DNA from: PALSA-600 sp037142875
Lineage (GTDB): Bacteria > Actinomycetota > Thermoleophilia > Gaiellales > Gaiellaceae
Assembly: GCA_037142875.1 (NCBI GenBank)
Contig: JBAWZV010000003.1
Span: 62,001-126,000 of the forward strand
DNA length: 64,000 nt
Direction of reading: 5' to 3'
The notes beneath the pieces were generated by a model. The model ran no database searches. It saw nothing but the letters and a program-made list of their open reading frames with translations, and was not told where the DNA came from. Shown one piece after another: positions 10,010 through 18,444 of the stretch. The number at the start of each line of letters is the position of its first letter. Position 1 is the stretch's first letter. The position numbers and the translations under genes were made by a program.

Positions 10010-10546
10010 CTAACTCCTTGTCGTCGAGAGCTCTTGGCGTAGTCGTTCGAGTCGGCCGCGCACGCTCGCGTCGAGCCTCATCGAGCCGGCCTGGAGGACG
10101 ATTCCTCCGATCAAATCCGGATCGATGGTGCGAGTTGCCTGCACCTTCCGACCCGATTTCTTTTCAATATCTCCGAGAATCCTTGCGAAATCTACGTCGG
10201 AGAGGTGATGCGCGGTCGTCAGTTCCACATCGAGCACCTGATCCTGCGCGGCCACAAGCGCATCGAGCTCGGCCGAGATCTCGGCTAGCTCACCCGCGCG
10301 CCCCTTCTCGACTGCGAGCCGGACGAAGTTATGAACGAGGTCATCGCCTCCTGCGAGGACGTCCTCGAGCACCTCCACCTTAACGCTTGAGTCGGTGTCG
10401 CGGTTCACGAGCACAGCCGCAAGCGCCGGGACGTCCGACAGCGCCTGGACGAGGTCCCGGAGCTCGGCGTGGACGGCCTCGAGGCGGCCCTTGCCCTGTG
10501 CGGCGTCGTAGAGCGCGCGTGCGTAGATGCGATGCGCGGCGGCTAT
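10010..10546 (-). CDS. atpH: ATP synthase F1 subunit delta, apparently started at ATA
   Basis: The standard delta subunit begins with a short M-A-x-x-R-x-Y-A-x-A-L-F/Y pattern. That pattern is present here directly upstream of the first ordinary start: reading from 10546 gives (M)AAAHRIYARALYDAAQ and then continues without a break into the rest of the protein, for 178 aa, the usual length. The codon at its head is ATA, whose last two bases are shared with the TAG stop of atpF. GGAGG lies 10 nt upstream, inside atpF. The first ordinary start, GTG at 10414, would remove about 44 residues of the helical domain that binds alpha. A sequencing or assembly error at this base is possible. Confidence 0.85.
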   Translation of the reverse strand: MAAAHRIYARALYDAAQGKGRLEAVHAELRDLVQALSDVPALAAVLVNRDTDSSVKVEVLEDVLAGGDDLVHNFVRLAVEKGRAGELAEISAELDALVAAQDQVLDVELTTAHHLSDVDFARILGDIEKKSGRKVQATRTIDPDLIGGIVLQAGSMRLDASVRGRLERLRQELSTTRS

Positions 10547-11070
10547 GAGGGGCTCGCCTCCAGCTGCGAGAAGTCGATCTCGGCGAGCGCCTCGTCGATC
10601 AGGCGAACCTGGTCGTCGGCGGTCAGCGACTTCTTCGTGATCTTCTCCGCGGCGAGGAGCGACAGCTTCGCAACCTCCTCGCGGATCTGTCCAAGTGCCT
10701 GCTGCGTCGCCTGCTCGATCTGGCGGGTCGTCTCGTCGAGACGGCGAAGGCGATCCTCTTCTGTCTCCTCACGCATCCGCTCGCGGAGGGCGTCGCCGAC
10801 CTTACGCGTCTCACCCAGGATCGACTCGGCCTCGTTCTTTGCGTCACCGATCAGCTTGCGATGCTCCTCGAGCAGGCTGTGGGCCTCTTCGCGAGCACGG
10901 TCAGCCTCATCAATCGAAGCGCGAATGTGGTCGCGACGTGCGTCGATCCCCTTCTGGACCGGGCCGAAGGCGTACTTCTTCAGCACGATCAGACAGATCG
11001 CGAACGCAAGGAGCGTCCAGACCATGAGGCCTGGTACGACCTGGATAAGCGCGTTGGCAGCGACAATCAT
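10543..11070 (-). CDS. atpF: ATP synthase F0 subunit b
   Basis: 175 aa. One N-terminal membrane helix (GLMVWTLLAFAICLIVLKKYAF) is followed by a long charged coiled coil rich in Glu, Arg and Ala (SIDEADRAREEAHSLLEEHRKLI and on). This is the peripheral stator stalk that joins subunit a to delta/alpha. AGGG precedes the ATG. Its stop codon overlaps the apparent atpH start. Confidence 0.95.
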   Translation of the reverse strand: MIVAANALIQVVPGLMVWTLLAFAICLIVLKKYAFGPVQKGIDARRDHIRASIDEADRAREEAHSLLEEHRKLIGDAKNEAESILGETRKVGDALRERMREETEEDRLRRLDETTRQIEQATQQALGQIREEVAKLSLLAAEKITKKSLTADDQVRLIDEALAEIDFSQLEASPS

Positions 11071-11079
11071 CGTTGATCC

Positions 11080-11349
11080 CTAGACGAGCACGTAGCCGAG
11101 AAGGCCGCCGACGAAGCCGTAGAACACGACAGCCTCGGTGAGCGCGAACCCAAGCCACATCAGACCCTGAAGCTCGCCGCGCAGCTCAGGCTGACGGGCG
11201 ACCGACTGGATCATGGAACCGAAAATGTTGCCGATACCGGCGCCGGCGCCGGCCGCCCCGGCACCGATGCCGAGCGCGAGCGCAATCGCCTTGCCGGCGT
11301 GGACGACGGGAGCGTCCTTGACGTTGGCAGCTATGAGATGAAGGAGCAT
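11080..11349 (-). CDS. atpE: ATP synthase F0 subunit c
   Basis: 89 aa, two membrane helices with the glycine-rich first helix (GIGAGAAGAGAGIGN) and the ion-binding carboxylate Glu72 in ALTEAVVFYGF. The polar loop is ARQPELRGELQ. The Gln and Ser/Thr ligands of sodium-type rings are not evident, so proton use is likely. The start at 11349 has AAGGAGA upstream; the reading frame continues far upstream but only as a shadow of atpB. Confidence 0.96.
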   Translation of the reverse strand: MLLHLIAANVKDAPVVHAGKAIALALGIGAGAAGAGAGIGNIFGSMIQSVARQPELRGELQGLMWLGFALTEAVVFYGFVGGLLGYVLV

Positions 11350-11381
11350 GTCTGTTTGGTTCTCCTTGGTTGTCGAGGAAA

Positions 11382-12239
11382 TCAGTGTTCGGGTTCGATC
11401 GCCGAGCCGATATAGATCGCCGAGAGGATGGCGAAGATGAAAGCCTGAATCGTTACGACGATGACCACTTCGAAGGTGTAGAAGATCGCCGAGACGCCGA
11501 CGAGCGGAACAGCGAAGAAGGTTTCGAAGATGAAGATGAGACCGATAAACGTGAGAATCAGGATGTGGCCGGCCAGCATGTTCGCGTAGAGCCTGACCGA
11601 GAGGCTGATCAGGCGCATGAACTGCGAGAGGATCTCGATCGGGACGATCAGCGGCAGGAGCACCTTCGGAACATCCGGGATCCACGACTTGAAGTACTTG
11701 ATCGGGCCGTTGTAACGGATCCCCTCGATATGCGTGAAGACCCACGTCATGAGCGACAGCGCGAGGGTGACCGAGAGCGACGAGGTGGCTGCGTAGATAC
11801 CCCACACCGGGATGCCGTGGTACGTCTCACCGGAGAGCGGCAGCGGCAGGAAGCCGAGCAGGTTGATCACCCAGATGAAGATCATCAGCGTCGCGACGTA
11901 CGGGAACCACATCTTCATCGCCTTGTGCGGCAGGTTCGACTCCGCGATCTGATTCTGCGCGATGTCGTAGACGACCTCGCCGAACGTCTGCCGGCGACCG
12001 ACCTTGTTGCCTGCGAACTGGAAGCGCATTGTGAAGATGCCGAGCGCGCACGTCAGCGCCGCGGCGAGCATCAGGTACACGACCGCCTTGTTGATCGACA
12101 TATCGAGCGGCCCGAGGTGGATCGAGACCCATGACTTGAGCTCGAATTCCTGCGAAGGGTCGAAGTCGGCGGCGAGGGCCTGAGCGGGAACGACGAGCGC
12201 GAAGCCGGTCACGGCGATGATCAGACGCTTGAGCTTCAC
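11382..12239 (-). CDS. atpB: ATP synthase F0 subunit a
   Basis: 285 aa. It forms the proton path against the c-ring. The essential Arg is in LISLSVRLYANMLAGHILI, and the last helix contains the conserved Gln in VVIVVTIQAFIFAILSAIYIG. The N-terminus begins with a hydrophobic leader (MKLKRLIIAVTGFALVVPAQALA), a signal-like helix found in several actinobacterial a subunits. It overlaps the upstream AtpI-like gene by 4 nt. Confidence 0.96.
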   Translation of the reverse strand: MKLKRLIIAVTGFALVVPAQALAADFDPSQEFELKSWVSIHLGPLDMSINKAVVYLMLAAALTCALGIFTMRFQFAGNKVGRRQTFGEVVYDIAQNQIAESNLPHKAMKMWFPYVATLMIFIWVINLLGFLPLPLSGETYHGIPVWGIYAATSSLSVTLALSLMTWVFTHIEGIRYNGPIKYFKSWIPDVPKVLLPLIVPIEILSQFMRLISLSVRLYANMLAGHILILTFIGLIFIFETFFAVPLVGVSAIFYTFEVVIVVTIQAFIFAILSAIYIGSAIEPEH

Positions 12240-12634
12240 GTGCTTGCCTCCCCTCCGAAGTACATGATCAGTGACAAAACGAACTCGACCGTGAACGCGG
12301 CCGCATAGACGATCGCAGCAGGCAACCCAAGTCCGGAACTCGAGACAGCGACGGCGATGAGGATCGCCACCAACCCTGCTGCCCGGAACATCCGCCCGAA
12401 GGCCACCACACCAGCGGAAGCGAGATTACCCATCCCGAGCGGTAGCCGCTGGAGGAGCAGTCCGATCCCCTGAAAGACGACCCACAGCACGGCTGCCAGC
12501 GCCCAGGCGCCGATCCGCCAGCCGGCCGCGAAAAACAGTGGTAGAGCCAATCCGACGACGATCGTGCCGCCGACGGCAGGCAGCATCCGGTCGGGCACCG
12601 GGCGCGGCGTTGCGAGCACGCCTTCGGACTTCAT
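12236..12634 (-). CDS. AtpI-like small membrane protein of the ATP synthase operon
   Basis: 132 aa with about four hydrophobic helices. Position directly before atpB, and size, match AtpI, which assists c-ring assembly; sequence similarity to AtpI is weak to my eye, as is usual for this family. The start at 12634 (MKSEGVLATPRP) overlaps the stop of the preceding small gene; the longer open frame to 12847 is a shadow of that gene. Confidence 0.7.
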   Translation of the reverse strand: MKSEGVLATPRPVPDRMLPAVGGTIVVGLALPLFFAAGWRIGAWALAAVLWVVFQGIGLLLQRLPLGMGNLASAGVVAFGRMFRAAGLVAILIAVAVSSSGLGLPAAIVYAAAFTVEFVLSLIMYFGGEAST

Positions 12635-12840
12635 GAGAAGTACCCCCGGTAGCGGCGGTACACCGTGAGCACGCCTGCAGGCAGGCCAACCACGGCGCCG
12701 ACGATGAGCCCCTTGGCCGGCGCACCGGCGGCCAAGCCGACGCCTGTACCGGCGCCCAGCCCGAGAAGGGTCACGACAGTGAGGAGGGCTCCGGCCTCGA
12801 TCGGCGGGAAGGAGGTTGGGTGCGGTGCCTGCATCGGCAC
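12631..12840 (-). CDS. AtpZ/AtpI-like two-helix membrane protein
   Basis: 69 aa: two hydrophobic helices rich in Gly and Ala (ALLTVVTLLGLGAGTGVGLAAG and GLIVGAVVGLPAGVLTVY) and a basic C-terminal YRRYRGYFS. Size and place at the head of the atp operon fit AtpZ-type proteins, proposed to act in F0 assembly or cation transport. The GTG at 12840 or the ATG at 12834 may be the start; neither has a strong ribosome-binding site. The 97 nt upstream (12841-12937) should hold the atp promoter, but I see no convincing one. Confidence 0.6.
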   Translation of the reverse strand: MPMQAPHPTSFPPIEAGALLTVVTLLGLGAGTGVGLAAGAPAKGLIVGAVVGLPAGVLTVYRRYRGYFS

Positions 12841-12937
12841 GGAGCATACCGCAGCGCCACGTCGCCGAGCGGGTACTTCGTGACAGCGAAAAGGCCCTTT
12901 CGAAGCGAAAAACGCGTCGAGTTCGTATCAGTTCTTG

Positions 12938-14077
12938 CTAAGACGGTTCGTGTTCAGCCTCTGCCCGCGCCTGCTCGACCCGACGGCGAATGAACGGGTT
13001 GGCGGGCTTGACGATCTCAAGGAGGTAGACGACGTACACGGACGCCGCGATCGCGGCGAGGCCGATCGCCGCGTCGATGAGCACGTTCGTGGTGTCCCAC
13101 CGACCGTGACGGTGCGGGCGGACAAGCCGGGTTGCGACGGCGACCGATGTAAGGGTTGTGCACCAGGCGTAGAGGTAGATCACTGCCCTCCGCTGGGAGA
13201 AGCCGATGTTTTCGAAGCGGTGATGGAGGTGGGTGCGGTCGGCGACGTAGATCGGCTTGCCGTGCTTGATTCGCTTCGCCACGACGAAGGAGGTATCAAT
13301 GAGCGGCACGGCCAGAACGAGCAGCGGCATGACGAGCGTCGTCAGCGCCGCCGTCTTCAGCAGCCCCTGAACCGAGACGGTCGCGAGGGTGTAGCCGAGC
13401 AGAAGCGCGCCCGAATCGCCCATGAAGATGCGAGCCGGATAGAAATTGTGACGCAGAAAGCCGACACAGCCACCGAAGACGGTCGCCGTCAGGATCGCCT
13501 CGCTCGGACGGCCGAGCGAGAGGTCGATCAGGCAGAACGACAGCGCCGAGATCGCGCAGACACCGGCGGCGAGTCCGTCGAGCCCGTCGAGGAAGTTGAC
13601 CATGTTCATCACGGTGACGATCCCGAGGACGGTCAACGGCCCTCCCACCCACGCCGGAAGCTCGTGGACACCGATGAGCGGGAAGGTGAAGCCGTGGATC
13701 CACACCCCGAACCCTGCGGGGATCGAGGCAGCGCCAGCCTGACCGGAGAGCTTCGCCCACCACGGAAGCCCACGGAAATCGTCGACGGCGCCGACGAGTG
13801 TTGCGGCGGCCGCACCAAGGAGCACTCCCCGCATCTCGCCGTGGACCGGAATGAACGCGAGCGACGGAACAAGCACGCCGAGGAAGAGAGCGAGGCCACC
13901 GAGCCGTGGAATGTCGCGGAGGCTTGCGCGCCGTCCGGCCTCGGGCCGGTCAACCACGCCGAGCAGCCGAGCAACAGCCCCGACTGCGGGCGTCGTCATT
14001 ACGACGACGCTGAAGGCGACGAGCGCTCCCCAGAGCACCTCGTAGTGGTGCGCGAATTGTTGCCAGGCGACGTCCAT
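12938..14077 (-). CDS. wecA: UDP-GlcNAc:undecaprenyl-phosphate GlcNAc-1-phosphate transferase, WecA/TagO type
   Basis: 379 aa polytopic membrane enzyme that starts assembly of surface glycans on undecaprenyl phosphate. The family motifs are all visible: GAVDDFRGLPWWAKL, the asparagine/aspartate motif NMVNFLDGLDGLAAG, RIFMGDSGALLLGY and the histidine motif DRTHLHHRF. The same gene precedes the atp operon in many actinobacteria. It ends 97 nt before the atp genes and follows upp by 6 nt. Confidence 0.93.
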   Translation of the reverse strand: MDVAWQQFAHHYEVLWGALVAFSVVVMTTPAVGAVARLLGVVDRPEAGRRASLRDIPRLGGLALFLGVLVPSLAFIPVHGEMRGVLLGAAAATLVGAVDDFRGLPWWAKLSGQAGAASIPAGFGVWIHGFTFPLIGVHELPAWVGGPLTVLGIVTVMNMVNFLDGLDGLAAGVCAISALSFCLIDLSLGRPSEAILTATVFGGCVGFLRHNFYPARIFMGDSGALLLGYTLATVSVQGLLKTAALTTLVMPLLVLAVPLIDTSFVVAKRIKHGKPIYVADRTHLHHRFENIGFSQRRAVIYLYAWCTTLTSVAVATRLVRPHRHGRWDTTNVLIDAAIGLAAIAASVYVVYLLEIVKPANPFIRRRVEQARAEAEHEPS

Positions 14078-14083
14078 GGAGTG

Positions 14084-14707
14084 CTACTTCGTGCCGTAGA
14101 GGCGGTCTCCCGCGTCGCCAAGCCCAGGAAGGATGTAGCCCTGCTCGTTCAGGTGAGAGTCGATCGACGCGACGACGATCCGCACATCCGGGTGCTGGCG
14201 GGTGACGTTCTCGATCCCCTCCGGGGCGGCGATCAGCGCGATGAGGGTGATGTGCGTCGCTCCGGCACGCTTCACCGTGTCGACGGCGGCGGCCGTCGAG
14301 TTGCCCGTAGCGAGCATCGGATCCAGCAGGAGCACGTCGCGGTCGGCGATGTCGGTCGGCAGCTTGATGAAGTACTCGACTGGCTCGAGCGTCTCCTCGT
14401 TGCGGTAGAGCCCGATGAAGCCGACGCGTGCGACCGGGATCAGCGAGAGCACACCGTCGAGCATCCCCATCCCCGCACGGAGGATCGGACACACCGCGAT
14501 CTTCTTTCCAGGGATCCGGTGGGCGCGAGTCAGCTCGAGCGGCGTCTGGACATCGACCTCCTGGATCGCCATCTCCTTCGTCGCCTCGTAGGTGAGCAGC
14601 AACGTCAGCTCGTTCACGAGTCGACGGAACATCTCGGTCGTCGTGTCGACGCTCCGCAAGAGCCCCAGCTTGTGCCGGACGAGCGGGTGAGTGACCTCGA
14701 TGACCAC
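14084..14707 (-). CDS. upp: Uracil phosphoribosyltransferase
   Basis: 207 aa. It converts uracil and PRPP to UMP in pyrimidine salvage. The PRPP loop is LLLDPMLATGNSTAAAVD and the C-terminal uracil-binding region GYILPGLGDAGDRLYGTK is intact, along with CPILRAGMGMLDG. The start is GTG at 14707. It lies 6 nt upstream of wecA and 74 nt downstream of the FkbM methyltransferase gene. Confidence 0.97.
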   Translation of the reverse strand: MVIEVTHPLVRHKLGLLRSVDTTTEMFRRLVNELTLLLTYEATKEMAIQEVDVQTPLELTRAHRIPGKKIAVCPILRAGMGMLDGVLSLIPVARVGFIGLYRNEETLEPVEYFIKLPTDIADRDVLLLDPMLATGNSTAAAVDTVKRAGATHITLIALIAAPEGIENVTRQHPDVRIVVASIDSHLNEQGYILPGLGDAGDRLYGTK

Positions 14708-14781
14708 TACGCGTCGAGTCCGATCGAATGGTCAAACCGCATCATCAGCCTGGACTCTACGTCCTGACGGAAGCTCTCCAT

Positions 14782-15579
14782 CTAGTACGCGCCCCTGCGG
14801 AGATGGTCGATCCAGCTACTCGCTTGTGGTGAGATCGCGACGAAGTTCGAGTACGTGAAGAACTCCCCGAACCGCTTGTAGTCGAACTCATAGAGGCCGT
14901 CGTAACGAACGAGGTAGACGTCGTAGCCGTGTTGCGCCAGAAACGCGCGAGCCGCCGTCAAGGTGCTCCCCGCATGCATCCACTGGCGGTTGTATTCGAA
15001 CTGGACAATCCCGATCCGTTGCCCGGCGAGCAGCCCCGACGCGCCCCGCAGGACGTGGAGGTCGAACCCCTCGGAGTCGATCTTCACGAAGTCGATGTTC
15101 GACCAGTCTCGCTTCTCAGCCTCGATGTCGAGCGTCGACACGACGACCTGTCCGATCGCGGTGCCGACCTCATCCACGAGGGACGCGTGCGTCGGAACGT
15201 CGCCGCCGAAGAGCGTCGCGTAGCCGGGACGGTCACCGAGCGCCGCCTCGACCACCTCCGTTCGACTGCCGAAGCGCTCCCGCAGCCTCGCTGCGTACTC
15301 CGGCTGCGGCTCGAACATCAAGATCTGGGCGTCCTCGGCCGCGGTCAACAACGGTGCGGCCCAGCCACCGAGGTGCGCCCCGACATCAACCGCGCGTTTG
15401 ACGTGGGCTGCCACCGCGTCAATCAGCAGCGTCTCGCCGTTCTCCGACTGTGACGCTGAGGGCGCCAGCCCCGAGCGGATGACCTGCGTGCACTGGTTCC
15501 GGAGAAGAACCGCCGCCCGGGTGAGACGACGCGACCGCCCGAGCAGCTCGTGTATGGAGTTGAGGAGCGAATGGATCAT
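14782..15579 (-). CDS. FkbM-family SAM-dependent methyltransferase
   Basis: 265 aa. The SAM-binding core reads AVDVGAHLGGWAAPLLTAAED, the acidic strand-2 residue is in MFEPQPEYAARL, and the characteristic FkbM segment is IDFVKIDSEGFDLHVLRGA. Family members O-methylate sugars, polyketides or other metabolites. Here it sits between glyA and upp, an odd place, and with nearby sulfotransferases it may decorate an extracellular polysaccharide; this is inference. Confidence 0.85.
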   Translation of the reverse strand: MIHSLLNSIHELLGRSRRLTRAAVLLRNQCTQVIRSGLAPSASQSENGETLLIDAVAAHVKRAVDVGAHLGGWAAPLLTAAEDAQILMFEPQPEYAARLRERFGSRTEVVEAALGDRPGYATLFGGDVPTHASLVDEVGTAIGQVVVSTLDIEAEKRDWSNIDFVKIDSEGFDLHVLRGASGLLAGQRIGIVQFEYNRQWMHAGSTLTAARAFLAQHGYDVYLVRYDGLYEFDYKRFGEFFTYSNFVAISPQASSWIDHLRRGAY

Positions 15580-15643
15580 GCGTTACGAATCAGCCTGCGT
15601 CACTCCGCCGGAGAAGCGCCATGCCGGTCCTGACCGGCTCGAG

Positions 15644-16936
15644 TCACGCGTCGTAGGTCGTGTAGCCGCGGAAGCCCGGGTAGAGCGGTCGGCCATCGCA
15701 GAGTGCGAGCGAGCGAGCCGCGAGCGCGTCGACGTCGGCACCATCGGAGAGCGAGCCGGCGATGATCGCCGCAACCTCACGGAAGTCGCCGTCGTCGAAG
15801 CCGCGCATCGTCGCCGCCGGGGTGCCGATACGGATGCCCGACGCCACCATCGGCGGACGCTCGTCGAACGGAACGGTGTTGCGGTTGACAGTGAGGCGGC
15901 ACTCGTCGAGGCGCTCCTGGGCTGCGATGCCAGTCCAGTCGGTGGCGCGAAGGTCGAGCTGGACAAGATGCGTGTCTGTCCCGCCGGTCAGGACGTCGAA
16001 CCCGCCCTCGATCAGCCCGGCCGCAAGCACGTCGGCGTTCGTCCTGACCCGGCGCTGGTACTCCTTGAACGCGTCGCTCGCAGCGATGCGGAAGCACGTT
16101 GCCTTGGCGGCGATCGTGTGCATCAGCGGGCCGCCCTGCATACCCGGGAAGAGCGCGCGGTCGACCGCCGAGGCGAACTCCTCGTTGCAGAGGACGAAGC
16201 CCGCGCGCGGCCCGGCAAGCGTCTTGTGGGTCGTCGAGGTGACGAAGTGCGAGTGGAGCATCGGGTTCGGGTGCAGCCCGGCTGCAACGAGCCCCGAGAA
16301 GTGGGCCATGTCGGTCATCAGGAGGGCGCCGACCTCGTCGGCGATCTCACGGAACTTGTCGGCCTCGACGGTGCGCGGATAGGCGGAGCCGCCACAGACG
16401 ATGAGCTTCGGCCTGACCTCCTTGGCCCTGGCGAGCACCTCGTCGTAGTCGACCAGCATGGTCTCGCGGGAGACCCCGTAGTGGTGAAACTCGTAGAGCT
16501 TCCCCGAGAAGTTGACCTTGAGGCCGTGCGTGAGGTGACCGCCGTGGTCGAGCGAGAGGCCGAGCACGCGATCACCCGGGTCAAGGATCGCGAAGTACAC
16601 GGCCATGTTCGCCTGCGCACCTGCGTGCGGCTGCACGTTCGCGTGCTCCGCACCGAAGAGGCTCTTGGCACGGTCTCGCGCGAGATCCTCCATCCCATCG
16701 ACGACCTCGCAGCCGCCGTAGTAGCGCTTGCCCGGATAGCCCTCGGCGTACTTGTTCGTCGGCACCGAACCGACCGCTTCGAGCACGCTCGGCCAGGTGA
16801 AGTTCTCGGAGGCGATCAGCTCGATCTGGCCGCGCTGACGGTCGAGCTCCTCACCGATCAGCGCTGCAATCTCGGGATCGATGTCCGCGAGACCCGCTGT
16901 CCTCAGCTGCTCGAACGTCTCATGCGCGATCGCCAT
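15644..16936 (-). CDS. glyA: Serine hydroxymethyltransferase
   Basis: 430 aa. It interconverts serine and glycine with tetrahydrofolate, the main source of one-carbon units. The PLP lysine is in SHFVTSTTHKTLAGPRAG; the N-terminal IELIASENFTWPSVLEAVGS and the YYGGCEVVD loop are typical. The gene lies between tsaC and the FkbM gene. Confidence 0.98.
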   Translation of the reverse strand: MAIAHETFEQLRTAGLADIDPEIAALIGEELDRQRGQIELIASENFTWPSVLEAVGSVPTNKYAEGYPGKRYYGGCEVVDGMEDLARDRAKSLFGAEHANVQPHAGAQANMAVYFAILDPGDRVLGLSLDHGGHLTHGLKVNFSGKLYEFHHYGVSRETMLVDYDEVLARAKEVRPKLIVCGGSAYPRTVEADKFREIADEVGALLMTDMAHFSGLVAAGLHPNPMLHSHFVTSTTHKTLAGPRAGFVLCNEEFASAVDRALFPGMQGGPLMHTIAAKATCFRIAASDAFKEYQRRVRTNADVLAAGLIEGGFDVLTGGTDTHLVQLDLRATDWTGIAAQERLDECRLTVNRNTVPFDERPPMVASGIRIGTPAATMRGFDDGDFREVAAIIAGSLSDGADVDALAARSLALCDGRPLYPGFRGYTTYDA

Positions 16937-17011
16937 CGTTCACTCCTTGCTCGGGGCCGGTGCCCATCGTAGTCTCGCCCATCGGTCGGCTCCAGCGCGA
17001 CCCGACCGGCC

Positions 17012-17632
17012 TCACCGCGGCGGCAGCTCTGCGAGCGCACCGGCTGCTCGGGCGATCGCTGCAGCCGACGAGCCTGCCCCCTCGCGCAGCACGATCGGGT
17101 CAGCGGCGGTGAAGTCGATCACCGTCGAGGCTTCGCCGGAAAGACGTGCGCTCTCGATCTCTGCGCCGCACCCGGCGCGGATGCGCGCCGGTACCTCGTC
17201 AAGACTCGTAGCAGCTGGCTCTCCTGGCTCGTTTGCACTCGTCGCGACGACGACGCCGACCGCGTCGAGAACGCGCTGGGTCGCGGCGGACACGGACGCG
17301 ACCCTGATGGCGATCGCATCGGTCTTCGGCCCGTTGAGCCACGGGTAGCGCTCGGCCGGATTCGGCAGGACAAGCGTGTAGGAGCCGGGGAGCACCGCCG
17401 CCACGATCGCTCGCGACCACGGGTCGAGCTCCGGTAGACGATCGAACAGCGTCTCGATCGTCGCGGCGATGAGCGCCGAGGGCTTCGTGGCGTCGCGCCC
17501 CTTGAGGGCGTACAGGGCGTGCGCCGCCACCTCGTTGTCCCCGTCGGCGCAGAGCCCGTAGACGCCGTCTGTCGGGAGAAGCACCGGCTCACCGGCCCGG
17601 AGCGCCGCTACAGCCCGCTCGACGTCGTCCAT
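17012..17632 (-). CDS. tsaC: L-threonylcarbamoyladenylate synthase, Sua5/YrdC/TsaC family
   Basis: 206 aa. It makes threonylcarbamoyl-AMP for the t6A modification of tRNAs that read ANN codons. Visible motifs are LLPTDGVYGLCADG, LKGRDATKPSALI and VVVATSANEPGEPA. It overlaps the 3' end of prmC by 25 nt, an arrangement common in bacteria. Only the YrdC domain is present; the C-terminal Sua5 domain is absent. Confidence 0.95.
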   Translation of the reverse strand: MDDVERAVAALRAGEPVLLPTDGVYGLCADGDNEVAAHALYALKGRDATKPSALIAATIETLFDRLPELDPWSRAIVAAVLPGSYTLVLPNPAERYPWLNGPKTDAIAIRVASVSAATQRVLDAVGVVVATSANEPGEPAATSLDEVPARIRAGCGAEIESARLSGEASTVIDFTAADPIVLREGAGSSAAAIARAAGALAELPPR

Positions 17633-18444
17633 CGCCCCTCCACCACCCGCTCTCGTCCGGTGAGATCGCGCGTGATCTGCACATCGATGTACCCGAGGCC
17701 TCGTAGGAGCGTGGCGGCCTCGCCGGCCAGATCGGTGTGGGTTTCGAGCACGAGCACTCCACCGGCTGCGATGACCGACCTCGCCGACGACGCAATCTCT
17801 CCTGTCTGGGTGCCGACCACGGCGATCCGCGGCTCCCAGTCGCGGACCTCGGGCTGCAGATCGGCCACCTCGGCCTCGGTGACGTACGGCGGATTCGAGA
17901 TGACGAGGTCGAACAGGCCGTCAACGGCCGTCAGAAGGTCGGACTCGACGAACGTGACATCCAGGCCGAGCCGGGTCGCATTCTCACGGGCAAGCGCAAG
18001 AGCATCGGGCGAGATGTCGCTCGCGGAGACGGCCGCTCCCGGGTGCTCGTCGGCGATCGACAGGGCGATCGCCCCCGTTCCGGTGCCAATGTCGAGCACG
18101 CGCGGCGTCTCGAGGTCGGCGATGGCCACGAGCGCCCGCTCGACGACGATCTCCGTCTCCGGCCGCGGCACGAGCGCGCGAGCGTCGGTCGCGAGCACCA
18201 GCCGACGGAACCCCCAGTCCCCGAGGACGTAGGCGAGAGGCTCGCGGCTTCCGCGGCGCTGGACGAGCTCGCGCGCTGCCGTGCGCTCCGCCTCCGACAG
18301 AGGTTTGTCGTGCTGGGTGTAGAGCTCGATTCGCGAGAGCCCGAGAGCCCGGGAGAGCAGCAGCTCGGCGTCGAGGCGAGGCGAGGCGACGCCCTTCCGT
18401 TCGAGGTAGTCGGCAGCGCCGCGGAGAACCTCGCCGAGGGTCAC
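17608..18444 (-). CDS. prmC: Peptide chain release factor glutamine N5-methyltransferase
   Basis: 278 aa. It methylates the Gln of the GGQ motif of release factors. The N-terminal helical domain is followed by the SAM-binding VLDIGTGTGAIALSIA and the catalytic NPPY in LVISNPPYVTEAEV. Its start overlaps the prfA stop by ATGA, and its substrate RF1 is encoded by that gene. Confidence 0.97.
   Translation of the reverse strand: MTLGEVLRGAADYLERKGVASPRLDAELLLSRALGLSRIELYTQHDKPLSEAERTAARELVQRRGSREPLAYVLGDWGFRRLVLATDARALVPRPETEIVVERALVAIADLETPRVLDIGTGTGAIALSIADEHPGAAVSASDISPDALALARENATRLGLDVTFVESDLLTAVDGLFDLVISNPPYVTEAEVADLQPEVRDWEPRIAVVGTQTGEIASSARSVIAAGGVLVLETHTDLAGEAATLLRGLGYIDVQITRDLTGRERVVEGRWTTSSGL

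Noticed and set aside
10010..10414. Truncated delta subunit starting at GTG 10414
   Set aside because: It would lack the conserved N-terminal helices that are encoded in frame directly upstream with a good ribosome-binding site.
12841..12937. Promoter and terminator signals before the atp operon
   Set aside because: Only a short imperfect inverted repeat was seen; no convincing -10/-35 pair, so no feature is claimed.
12935..14767. 610-aa open frame opposite wecA and upp
   Set aside because: A shadow of two well-supported genes on the minus strand; composition dominated by Arg, Asp, Glu and His with no domain.
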